64,000 nt of DNA from Meandrina meandrites. Taxonomy: Eukaryota > Cnidaria > Anthozoa > Scleractinia > Meandrinidae. Positions within the stretch are counted from its first letter, which is position 1; each line of letters begins with the position of its first letter. This document shows, piece after piece, positions 12,201 through 19,091 of this stretch. A model generated the notes under the pieces. That model was not told the DNA's origin. It worked only from the letters and a program-made list of their open reading frames with translations, and ran no database searches. Where the stretch lies: positions 16,597,161 to 16,661,160 of the forward strand of contig OY855906.1 of the NCBI GenBank assembly GCA_963693305.1. The letters are read 5' to 3'. A program made the translations under genes and the position numbers.

Positions 12201-15200
12201 TCGTAGCATCCGGTTTACGTTATGCAAATTTTATCGGATGTTTTGATTTGTTTCAGCTAGCCTGGAGAAAACTATATTTTTGCAGTTTTTGATGAACTGG
12301 TGCATTTTTTTTTTTTGGTATAAAAACACCGAAAGGAAACCTGATATCAAAATTATAAAATAGGAGCGGATTTCGAACATTGTCAACATTCCATGTTTTT
12401 AAAACAATTGTTGAACACAGTCCAGTAAGCACGCTCAGATATGAACAATAATAGGAATAATAATAACAATAATTTTTCATCTCCACAAGGTGATTATCTT
12501 GTTTTATATATTGAAAACGTCATAAATACTGCTATCTTACTGCGAAACAGGTCCCAGCGTGTGAACCCTTCAAGGGACCGGTCCCCGCGACTCATTCCAT
12601 CGTGTAAACTCTACAGGGGACCAGTCCCTGCGACCGGTCCCTGCGACCAGTCCCTGCGACTGGTCCCCTCGTGTGTGGCGACCTTAAAGTTTCTCCTTTT
12701 CATACAAGCTTAAAACTTTGTCGTTTTTAATCACATTATGTTAAAACGCTCGATTTCTCATTGTGGTTTTGTTGCACTACATTCGTTTGTTCCCTAAACT
12801 CTTTTAATTGCTACGTGGTCTTAAACAATATTAGATAACTTTATTTCGCTCACAAGCAGGGAAAAGGCAGAAGATATTGAGAGTCATCACCAAAACTTAT
12901 CTCGAGTCCAATTTTCAAAGCAACACTGTTGTCGCACGATCGCCTAAATACTGCAAGACTCTTTAAAATATAGAGCAACACTATAAGTTAAAATGTCTGT
13001 TATAAGACAAGTGTGTGGACTAAAATTCTTATTTTAACTTTACTTTCGATTGCATATTATGCTTGTTTTTCTCGCCCACTCCTAATCAAAACGTGATTCA
13101 ATAAAAACTGTGTGTCAGAAAGGGTCTTTAAAGTTTTTCTATTGTTTTTCTAAAATTAAAAAAAAAAATACTTACGGTGACGCAGAGAAATGATGGAATT
13201 AGCCGTCAAGTTGAGAAGTTTCCAGGCAGGAGCATCAAATCAGTTCTTCTGCGAACCCACTAACTTCTGCTTCTTTCTAAATAAGTTCGTAGAAAGTTCC
13301 TTTTATTGCAAAGAAACTAAAAAAGTTCCGATATGAAGAGGACAGCTGGCCTGGCCATTCTCACGCCCAGTTGTCAGGCAACCAACAATAAAAGCGTAAG
13401 CAACGGACAAAAAAAGATTACGGCAGTAAATGATTAAATCTGTTTCATTTTTGCTAAGAGTATTCTGTTAAAATGATGTATAGTATCTCATTTAGTTTTA
13501 TATTTTTAGGCATGTTCTACGAAAGCGACAAGATTAAGAATGACAAAAAGCGAGTGAACGAACACGGAACAATCACCGATAATGATTTGGGTTCGTGAAG
13601 AACCATTACTAATTAGTCTTGATTATCTTGTTATTGAGTTAATTTCCGATAATGTAAATTTCATGAACAAATACTTTCGATGGTGAAGGGAAATCAATTT
13701 AAAAAAAGGGAAGTCTTTCAGGCTAAACTAAAAAGAAAAAAAATTAAATTCCCCCCCCCCCCCCCAAAAAAAAAAAAAAAAAAAAAAACTGAAAGAACAA
13801 TTAAAGGTAATCAGACATTTTTGGTTTAAAGAGCTTGCAATACTGGTATCATTACGACCAATGTGCTAGTATAACGCTACTTTTAAGTTGAGTGTTTAGG
13901 GTTGAATTGTAAACCATTACAGTCTATCTATAAACACTTATTTTACCCTGAAAATCTCGGCAAAATTAATTCTTCTTTTTAGCCTAAATATAACTTGTAA
14001 GTGCGCCATTCATGTACACTCTGTGGCCCCATTTTCTTGAATGGTTGCCTTCGTGAATTGTTATTCACGACACTTCGTTATTTTATTTTATTTTTTTTCG
14101 TTTTGTTTTGTTTCTGTTATTCGTTTTAGCGACTCCCCGAAAGTTGAGACCGTCAGAAAGTAGCGATTGGAATGGGCTGAAAAATCCGAAAGTAACAAGA
14201 GTTTTTACATTCGGAATTTTACGGTAGTTCGATTGATCGAAAACTTCGTGCAAAACAGTTGCTAATTTTTAAGGAAAAACGTCAAAAACCGCCTTACCAA
14301 ATTAAAAATACATTTAATCTGTTACTGAAACTCAGAAGGTGCTGGCAAGAGGTCGCCTGTTCAAATGCGAGTTCATAAAAAACAAATACTCAATTATCGA
14401 ACGAAAAATGGTTTCAATAATAGACAGATTGAATGTAAGATGAACTGAACTTATCGAGACAGGAAAATTAGAAAAAATTAAAGACAAAAACAGAGACAAA
14501 CTAGCAACATTGCCCTCCTCTTATTTTCTTAGTCTCAAATCCATTTCGATTATTTCTACAATACACTTATGAGCTTATCACGCTTCTTATAAGTCAGTAA
14601 TATTTTACCTTGTACCTTTTACCTTGTACCGCAACACAGGAAAATTTCGGAGTTCACCGTGTGGTTGGGGTGTTATCTAGCGCAGACAAGCTGCAAAGCG
14701 TATATTATTTTCGCTAATTAGTTCATTTCTGAAAATTTTATTGCAAGCTACGTTGTGAATTTAAATTTAAATTATTTTGACAAAAGGAAAATGGGTAGAG
14801 GATTATCAGCCGGACATGCATTTAAAATAGAATATACAGAAAAAGAAATCCTGGACAAAAAGGAAGAAAAGACACTGAAAAAGGAGTACTAGATGGCTCA
14901 ATCGAAATTCTATTTCCCTCGTTTTTCAGTCTTACACATTTATCAAGTGTAACAATTAAATTCGAACAAGTAAAGGCCGTCAAAGAAGTACGGGCTATCA
15001 AAGAACCTCTGAACAGCTCGGAGCTAAACAAACATGCATACATGTACGTTGCACGATAAAATATCAAAGCTACAAGCTTGTCGGCTCATGTACTATTTAA
15101 AGTAGAAATAATAACAATAAAAAGTAACAACAAAACGAAGATAAATGCTAAAAAATTCTTTAAAAACTACACTAAAAAGAAGTAAGATCTACCTATTAAA

Positions 15201-17091
15201 AACTATAAAACCACAATAAATCATGATCGAGGATAAAAACATGTAAAATTCTTGATTCTATATTGATTGTTTTTGGGGTGACAACGTTAAGATTAAAATC
15301 GTTAAAAGTGTAACAATTGACAACAATTTTTAAAAATGATTTGATGTCTGTGCATTCGTGCATATGATCGTCCTATGGCGTTCAAAAGGACGGACCCTCG
15401 GTAAGTAATGAAGTTTTGCATAAACTATCAGGTGAAGCTTGGTGCTGTGAGCCGGTTTTTAAGTCTTGAAGCCTTCCTGTTGTTGTGACTGTCTGTATAA
15501 CTTCTCTCAGTAATAAACGCGAGTGGGGATCACAGTTAAAGGCTTTCCTGAAATCAACGAAAGCTACAGCAGCTGTGTGGCCACCATCAACAAACCTCAT
15601 CCACTCAGTCTCTGTAAGATGAATCAGATGATTTTGATTTTGAATTATTCCTGATTGGATGACTAAAACAGCGCGTTCTTTATTGCATGGAGTATACGTT
15701 CACGTTGATATTGCGTGTGATAACTACAGAGCTTATTGCAAAAACCAAACTTACATTCACATCATTCACATTTACATTCGATAGTCATTTGTTTTGTTTT
15801 TCTACGATTTTTCATAAACACGAAATATCATATGGTTGCTACGATTGCTACGGATGTAAAATTATACTGTTCAAATCAGAATTGAAAATTATATGAAGTA
15901 CTTATTCTGTTATTTGTGGTTTTCCTGCTAGCAAGGTCTCTTTTTCTGTTATTTTGAGTCGGAAAGAAAAGGAGACTGCTCTGATCCAAATGTTTACTGA
16001 GAAATTGGGAAAAATAATCGCCGTCTGTAACAGAATAAACATAATAATAAAATAGGCTGCATAAATCATGCTCTTAAGGCTCTAAAAGAACGAAAATATC
16101 TTGATTATCAATAAAAGGAATATTATCCGGGCTACCAATGCTATTTACCCACAATACCATTGGGTCGTATCGTGCATGGTTTATGCTTTTCACATAGTCA
16201 ACGTTTCTTCAATTAGGTATATAAAAAAGTCGTTCGTCGCATGTAACCGCCCGTGGGTTCACTAGACTTCTGCGGTAAAATTAAACTAGTATGCGTTTCG
16301 CCACTGTTACTAATCTGCAGAAAATTCGAACAGCCATGCGCACAGAGCGTGTCGGAGCAACCGATTCTAAAAAACTGCTTAGTTTCGTCCACGGTCATAG
16401 ACGACGGTTTGATAAAATGTCATTACGAGTCAGACCAGAGTCTTCTTTTCTTTCTGTCTCAAACTAACGGAAAAAAGATTGCCAGCATGGAAATGCCGGC
16501 ATCTTTTTCCGTACGGTGGATTATGGAGCTAAGTAATGATGACGACGCCAAGTAAAAAGAAAAAAAACAACAGCAATTTACTATTGTCAGGATCTATTCA
16601 GTGTATCTAATCAGGACTTTCCCTAGCTGGTTGTGCAAAGATCAGAAGACAGCGTTAAACTCCAGAAAGAAAAGCGAAAAATTAGCCGTGGTGGTTTACA
16701 TTCTCCCAAATACGTAGAATGTGGTAATTTTAAGTTGTTGTTTTCCACTGAGGACGGCCAAGAAATGTACTGAGATTTATAACGCACGTGCAGAACTACT
16801 CTGTTTAATTAAGGCTCGATAAGGCGACGTTTCGTTGCCGTTACTGCCGTGGTTCTTTAATAAGCTCCCTCCCCTAAAAAGAATGTTTAAATGTCACATT
16901 CCATCCTGCCATACTTTTCTTTTATTTCAGAGGATCTTCAGGCGGAAATTGATGAAATCGACAATGACATCGCAAGTATACAGAGAGAACTACGGGTATC
17001 AAGTACTAGCGATACAAGTTTACCCGAGGAGATGACAACTCCTTCAATTGCAGAACTACAAATCAGTCTGTCTGATTCGCCAGAATTTTGA
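131..17091 (+). CDS. ZCWPW1: ZCWPW1-like CW/PWWP histone reader, 3' part of gene (7 exons)
   Basis: Seven exons (131-203, 1336-1443, 1596-1679, 1925-2036, 2661-2924, 3362-4819, 16931-17091) have AG/GT borders and compatible phases and give about 750 residues. The first begins with one base followed by TGG CCA GCA, so a preceding exon ending in TG would make the W-W-P of a PWWP motif. WPAMMENDPDYGYY and YHVVFFDKQVSRAWV, over exons 1-2, match the PWWP domain as I know it from ZCWPW1. The rest is lysine/serine-rich and probably disordered, ending in an acidic helix-like tail. In mammals ZCWPW1 reads H3K4me3 and H3K36me3 and works with PRDM9 in meiotic break repair; that role here is inferred. 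ZCWPW2 is an alternative, but the long tail favours ZCWPW1. The CW finger would lie upstream of the window. Intron 6 is 12.1 kb and hosts an antisense GPCR gene. Confidence 0.75.
204..1335 (+). other. intron of ZCWPW1-like gene
   Basis: Non-coding sequence between two PWWP exons. It contains the fold-back element at 663-1215 and otherwise nothing I can name. Reading frames on the minus strand here are by-products of the inverted repeat. Confidence 0.6.
663..1215. mobile_element. fold-back MITE with TTAA target duplication
   Basis: Two arms of about 230-240 bp are inverted copies separated by a short unpaired centre. Terminal sequences are GTGCCCCTGTGATCAAATTT and its complement, and TTAA flanks both ends (659-662 and 1216-1219). 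The arms both carry TTTGACGTCACTTTC-like and GGCGGCCGTAAAT-like segments. The TTAA duplication points to mobilisation by a piggyBac- or Kolobok-type transposase. There is no coding capacity. Confidence 0.75.
1336..1443 (+). CDS. ZCWPW1: ZCWPW1-like exon: PWWP beta-barrel C-terminal half
   Basis: The exon has 36 codons, phase 0 at both ends, acceptor TTTCAG and donor GTTGGC. It encodes VSYHVVFFDKQVSRAWVNA followed by an acidic stretch (SSDDDPEDMGK). The H-V-x-F-F-D and S-R-A-W pattern is the PWWP signature that supports the gene identification. Confidence 0.8.
1596..1679 (+). CDS. ZCWPW1: ZCWPW1-like exon: basic helical linker after PWWP
   Basis: The exon has 28 codons, phase 0 at both ends, acceptor CTTTCAG and donor GTCAAT. 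It encodes VTVRGKNYRRQLTTATLAAR and continues alanine-rich. I know a comparable helical segment after the PWWP domain of ZCWPW1. Confidence 0.65.
1925..2036 (+). CDS. ZCWPW1: ZCWPW1-like exon: helical segment with SQYGF motif
   Basis: Acceptor CGTTGCAG, donor GTGAGA, exit phase 1. It encodes TRLSQYGFAARYEGTIGDKA followed by a glutamate-rich helix. Together with the previous exon it closes the globular part of the protein. Confidence 0.7.
2661..2924 (+). CDS. ZCWPW1: ZCWPW1-like exon: basic disordered region
   Basis: Acceptor CTATATTCAG, donor GTTAGT, phase 1 in and out. The product is serine-rich then strongly lysine-rich (KSKAKTKESGSSKRKKDTER), suggesting nuclear localisation and a flexible, possibly DNA-contacting tail. 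Confidence 0.7.
3362..4819 (+). CDS. ZCWPW1: ZCWPW1-like exon: large low-complexity exon with 48-residue tandem repeat
   Basis: This 486-codon exon is entered in phase 1 after TTTTTTTCCCCAG and left in phase 1 at CAG|GTAAGG. The product is rich in K, S, E, Q and T with almost no hydrophobic core, so it is probably disordered. Positions about 3919-4062 and 4063-4206 encode two diverged copies of a 48-residue block sharing SQDN and VDK motifs. The last part (4420-4640) is basic and proline-rich (KPPMTTKGDGKAPAKMPKLL). The preceding intron (2925-3361) is AT-rich with short TTACTTACA-like repeats and nothing else that I see. Confidence 0.75.
4820..7222 (+). other. first part of the 12.1-kb intron, before the GPCR gene
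   Basis: Mostly unrecognised AT-rich sequence. A short palindrome TCGGAGGTGA/TCACCTCCGA lies at 4896-4932. A (TCA/ATT)n microsatellite lies at about 6332-6371, followed by the inverted-repeat element at 6380-6700. I found no exon that would need to be inserted between 4819 and 16931, because the two flanking exons already join in phase. Confidence 0.5.
6380..6700. repeat. MITE-like inverted-repeat element, copy 1
   Basis: Ends are inverted copies: GGTCTAACTCGTAACGAT near 6395-6413 and ATCGTTACGAGTCAGAGC near 6662. The interior, read on the minus strand, resembles the element at 15957-16465 over most of its length, for example CCGCCC...GGTAAA-TTAAAC...TTTCGTCCACG. Two copies of one family therefore sit in the same intron. 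Boundaries are approximate and I could not define a target duplication. Confidence 0.5.
7223..8449 (-). CDS. class A (rhodopsin-like) G protein-coupled receptor, orphan
   Basis: One uninterrupted 408-residue frame with seven hydrophobic segments, roughly TM1 38-63, TM2 74-98, TM3 113-137, TM4 163-183, TM5 188-212, TM6 244-268 and TM7 280-301. Class A marks are the TM1 asparagine in LLNLLVI, the TM2 aspartate in LAATDLLVG, E-R-Y at 140-142 in place of D-R-Y, and NPLFY at 294-298. N-terminal NNT, NET and NHT could be glycosylated. The C-tail is basic and serine-rich. TM6 lacks the usual C-W-x-P (it has FFCISGIP), and I see no ECL2 cysteine to pair with Cys113. The ligand is unknown; the layout resembles the large cnidarian amine/melatonin-like orphan group. 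It lies antisense inside the ZCWPW1-like intron. A minus-strand AATAAA at 6864-6869 could end its transcript. Confidence 0.9.
   Translation of the reverse strand: MAVNNTESLVNSFNETRSVLYCSKLPGLIWDLNHTTSLKLVVAVIGIACPVTILLNLLVIIAVKTRRELKKNSNILLSSLAATDLLVGAVTMPLAITFDALVLRRTLFEDVTCTIGVVGFFILHIVCLASFYHLLLIAWERYVAVVKCMNYKVIVTRDRAKKYATIAWLLPLLTAVPRIIMETFGVGYELMLVVDVIMSIFWVVCFLLILYFYVKAYLGVRRQNRTEIRSVTALVKAKLETKVAYTTFWVTLFFCISGIPSILFYLFRGIWPLLNEASIFRWIDAILQLNSLANPLFYFYRNRRLRKAALELLRCRKPQRRIQSVVRSVGRIRRRRYSVASLDVVELQNRQKRPRLIRSESDTVRRSNDTVKERPMSAPSKVANDEVFTQQQHNKLVVTVQIENAPRE
8450..8471 (-). promoter_or_regulatory. candidate splice acceptor and 5' UTR end of the GPCR gene
   Basis: Read on the minus strand, a pyrimidine-containing stretch ends in TTCTCCAG 22 bases before the GPCR start codon. 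It is a plausible acceptor joining a non-coding first exon. Candidate donors are CACC|GTAAGTAT at 10229 or at the duplicate 13176. This is inference; no transcript is available. Confidence 0.3.
8694..8800. repeat. hairpin element, 46-bp arms
   Basis: AACAATTAGATTAT...TAGTTGAT and its near-exact complement flank a 14-base GC-rich loop (GAGGCCGTAGGCCG). It is probably a small palindromic MITE. It lies 245 bp upstream of the GPCR start codon. Confidence 0.6.
9960..9999. repeat. short stem-loop
   Basis: GAGAAAAACTGT and ACAGTTTTTCTC pair across a 16-base loop. No coding context. The surrounding 8800-10000 segment is otherwise AT-rich with no gene that I recognise. Confidence 0.4.
10018..11585. 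repeat. 1.57-kb duplicated segment, copy 1
   Basis: This segment aligns collinearly with 13024-14590, with many small substitutions and indels. The best preserved part, around 10221-10400, shares long exact runs such as GTTTCCAGGCAGGAGCATCA. On the minus strand that part reads like a first exon ending CACC|GTAAGTAT, with the donor at 10223-10228. A segmental duplication or ancient long terminal repeats are both possible. Confidence 0.7.
11600..12684. mobile_element. PIF/Harbinger-derived DNA transposon, non-autonomous
   Basis: Terminal inverted repeats AGGTCGCCACACACGAGG and complement are flanked by the 3-bp duplication TAA (11597-11599 and 12685-12687), as expected of Harbinger elements. 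Both subterminal regions carry many direct and inverted copies of GGGACCGGTCCCTGCGACC-like units. On the minus strand at about 11930-12085 a short frame contains WARQWLLRREQRGAFHTL, which resembles the N-terminal part of Harbinger transposases as I know them. The rest of the transposase is missing, so it is a deletion derivative. Confidence 0.8.
11925..12085 (-). pseudogene. Harbinger transposase N-terminal fragment
   Basis: The frame from 12085 downwards starts with methionines and continues MEDEELPISYERKMWARQWL. It loses family resemblance after about 50 residues, where the sequence enters the subterminal repeats. No DDE catalytic domain is present in the element. Confidence 0.5.
13024..14590. 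repeat. 1.57-kb duplicated segment, copy 2
   Basis: Second copy of 10018-11585, in the same orientation and offset by about 3.0 kb. The first-exon-like portion (13170-13400, minus strand) is again the best conserved part, including the donor CACC|GTAAGTAT at 13170-13176. It contains a poly(C)/poly(A) tract at 13752-13788 absent from copy 1. The spacer 12685-13023 shows nothing that I recognise. Confidence 0.7.
13752..13788. repeat. poly(C)-poly(A) homopolymer tract
   Basis: About 16 C followed by about 22 A within copy 2 of the duplicated segment. Length is likely to be unreliable in the assembly. Confidence 0.8.
14591..15381. other. AT-rich intron sequence without recognised features
   Basis: Part of the 12.1-kb intron. 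Reading frames here are short, AT-driven and lack domain motifs. I see no repeat ends or exon-like conservation. Confidence 0.4.
15382..15656 (-). pseudogene. reverse transcriptase fragment of a non-LTR retrotransposon
   Basis: The minus-strand frame contains HLIHLTETEWM and GGHTAAVAFVDFRKAF, the second being the RT motif around the first catalytic aspartate (F-x-D-F-x-K-A-F). The frame breaks down soon after (NCDPHSRLLLR). It is a short degenerate LINE remnant from a clade different from the L1-like elements at 24-34 kb. Confidence 0.7.
15957..16465. repeat. MITE-like inverted-repeat element, copy 2
   Basis: Ends carry GGAGACTGCTCTGA and TACGAGTCAGACCAGAG as inverted partners. The right 260 bp matches the reverse complement of the element at 6380-6700. 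The interior is longer than in copy 1, so an insertion or different sub-family is likely. Confidence 0.45.
16931..17091 (+). CDS. ZCWPW1: ZCWPW1-like terminal exon
   Basis: Acceptor TTTTATTTCAG completes a glutamate codon split by the 12.1-kb intron. The exon encodes EDLQAEIDEIDNDIASIQRE and an S/T/P-rich end, with stop TGA at 17089-17091. The acidic helix differs sharply from the basic exon before it, but phase and splice sites agree. Confidence 0.7.
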
Positions 17092-17429
17092 AACGCTCTT
17101 TGTTAATAAGATAGTTTAGTATGCAGAAATTAGTATAGTTATATTTTAACGTAATTTTTCTTTGTAAAAAGTCGCTCATAGTTCAGCCGACCATATACTG
17201 ACTTGCATGTTTCCTTTTCACATTCTTACTTTATTTGGTTATTATTATAGCCTTTGGATTTTACATAATATTGTAAACTTTGCCTTGAGCTGACTGTGGA
17301 TTGTTTCTATCTTTGGAGGTCTTCGTGACAACTTTGAAGTGTTATAAAAAGAGATGTATTTAAGATCAGTTGATTCTTTGCATAGCGAAGCTAGAAATTT
17401 CTATTTTGTTTACTGATCACATTTTTTAA

Positions 17430-17435
17430 AATAAA
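17430..17435 (+). terminator. polyadenylation signal of the ZCWPW1-like gene
   Basis: AATAAA lies 339 bases after the stop codon. A GT-rich stretch (GTTTATGTGGT) about 28 bases downstream fits a cleavage-stimulating element. Confidence 0.6.
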
Positions 17436-18193
17436 TCTCAAGATTGACACTCAAGACTTGTTTATGTGGTAAATCCATTATACCCTACCAGTCTACAGTA
17501 TTTAGCTTCGCCTTTCCTGATTTACCAGTAAAGAATACGGTATCACTTACTTTTCTAAACAGCATGCAGGAGAATCTCGTTCCCTTATATTAGTGCCGGA
17601 AGTGACTGATGATACTTTTCATGAAAGAAAAAAAAAGCAAAGAAAGGTGTGTAATCAGAAAAGTGAGAAAAACTTCCCTCTTGCGCGCGCGCTGGACTTC
17701 TCGCGATCGGCTCGTGACAAAGCGACAAAGGAACAAAGATGTCAAAAAGAGAGGATACTGTTAACTGTCCATAATTCCTGAGAAAAGTCGCGTCGTCCAC
17801 CGCGCTCCCCTATTTTTTATTTTTCGTGTTTTTTTTTTCGCCTTCCCTGCCCCTGCTTGGGCCGTTATCTTTCAAGTTAGAAAGGCTGACCGTATGGTTT
17901 GGATTGAACTTTTATAATTTCTAATATTTCGTCAGGCACGGCCTGACTCCTTCACGGAATGAATAGCTAAAGAAAAAAACCAAGACAAAAGATTATAAGA
18001 TAACCGTCGGAACAAAACCAACGGATAAATGTAAACAAACGAATCCTAATTAACAAGATTATGTTCAGCTATAAACAATGATACACTAAGTACATTTGTT
18101 TTCATCGTTTATAGTTCTACCCTATCTTGTTAATTACGAGTTGTTGATAATTAGAAGAAACTCATAAGAGTTGAATACTGGTTTCTGTAATTA
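17436..18193. other. intergenic sequence
   Basis: The segment between the ZCWPW1-like gene and the next transposon. It contains a GC-rich patch (17690-17810) and a weak inverted repeat, ATTAACAAGATTATG...TATCTTGTTAATTA, at 18049-18135. No coding sequence is recognised. Confidence 0.4.
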
Positions 18194-18599
18194 CAGTTGA
18201 ATCCCGATAACTCGAACCCTCAATAACTCGAACCCCCCGCTAACTCGAACCTTTTAGATTCCCCTCCAGGGGCCCGATTCTCGAAAGTCCCGAAAAGTTT
18301 TCGCACCCGGAAAGCCATAGCAAAATCTCAAACCTTGTGACTACAGAGCTGTTTAATGCCATGATATTTTTAATATGAACAGAGGTTCTCTTCATACAAA
18401 GTTTCGGGCCTATATGCTTCTCTGTTTTTAAGATACAAATAACAAAAAATGTTTTTACGGGCCCGAAAAGTTTCCGGGGCTTTCGAGAAACGGGCCCCAG
18501 GTCATTTTCTTACTAATTTTACCCTCGATAACTCGAACCCCCGATAACTCGAACCTTTTTCGATTTCCTCTGAAGGTTCGAGTTATCGGGATTCAACTG
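18194..18599. mobile_element. pogo/Tigger-like MITE with TA target duplication
   Basis: Terminal repeats CAGTTGAATCCCGATAACTC and complement are flanked by TA (18192-18193 and 18600-18601). The GATAACTCGAACC unit repeats several times near both ends. Start sequence and TA site resemble pogo/Tigger-type elements. It is interrupted by a second MITE at 18269-18498. Confidence 0.75.
18269..18498. mobile_element. MITE nested inside the pogo-like MITE
   Basis: Inverted ends GGGGCCCGATTCTCGAAAGT and complement (ACTTTCGAGAAACGGGCCCC-like) flank 230 bp without coding capacity. It sits inside the element at 18194-18599, so it is the younger insertion. Confidence 0.65.
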
Positions 18600-18601
18600 T
18601 A

Positions 18602-19064
18602 GTTAATTATCAACTGGAAGTTGGCAAAGTAGATAAGAAAGCAGACGTTTCGAGCATTAGCGAGCAAAAAACAAATAAAGCCACCATCGTTTGCAAAAAG
18701 CCTGAATTACCAGGAAACTGTGCCCCATCCAATTTGTTCGGAAAGTGTTCGTGCTATTCTTTGATTGGACATTATGAATCGGAACTTTCCGTCAGCGTTC
18801 GGACCGGGCTCCTTTGCTCTCGTATTGCATGACGGGATAACATTCATTCTTGCCCAGTCTCATAGGCGACAGTTTCGCGTCTTGAACTTTGCAGTGCTGA
18901 AGCTGGATGCGCTTTTGTTGACATAAACTGCAGTCTTTTGCAGGCACATCTAGTGCTGAATTTAAAGCGAAAATCAGCACTCAATGGATATATCTAAAGC
19001 CCTTCTACCAGAGCTCAAGATGACAATGTAGCAGAACAATCGAGACTAAAGTTCCGCGGCCAAT
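18602..19064 (+). promoter_or_regulatory. candidate promoter and 5' UTR of the coiled-coil gene
   Basis: Less repetitive, more GC-balanced sequence than its surroundings, with a CCAAT-type motif (GATTGGAC near 18763). It precedes the candidate first exon. No TATA box is convincing. This is assigned by position, not by a defined element. Confidence 0.25.
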
Positions 19065-19091
19065 ATGTCAAGCCTCATAATACTGGAGTCG
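19065..19091 (+). CDS. probable first coding exon of the coiled-coil gene
   Basis: ATG at 19065 (CCAATATGT context) encodes MSSLIILES and meets the strong donor TCG|GTAAGTTA in phase 0, matching the phase-0 start of the exon at 35285. It lies downstream of the ZCWPW1-like gene end with about 1.6 kb for a promoter. Intron 1 would be 16.2 kb and contain most of the transposon cluster. The choice is by phase and splice strength only, so another first exon is possible. Confidence 0.4.

Noticed and set aside
10018..14590. LTR retrotransposon with 1.57-kb LTRs
   Set aside because: Considered for the direct repeats, but the internal region is only about 350 bp without the Harbinger element, with no primer-binding site, tract or coding sequence found. 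It is kept only as an alternative in the finding.
15382..15600. Novel small host gene
   Set aside because: The translated motif VAFVDFRKAF is reverse transcriptase, so it is a LINE fragment.
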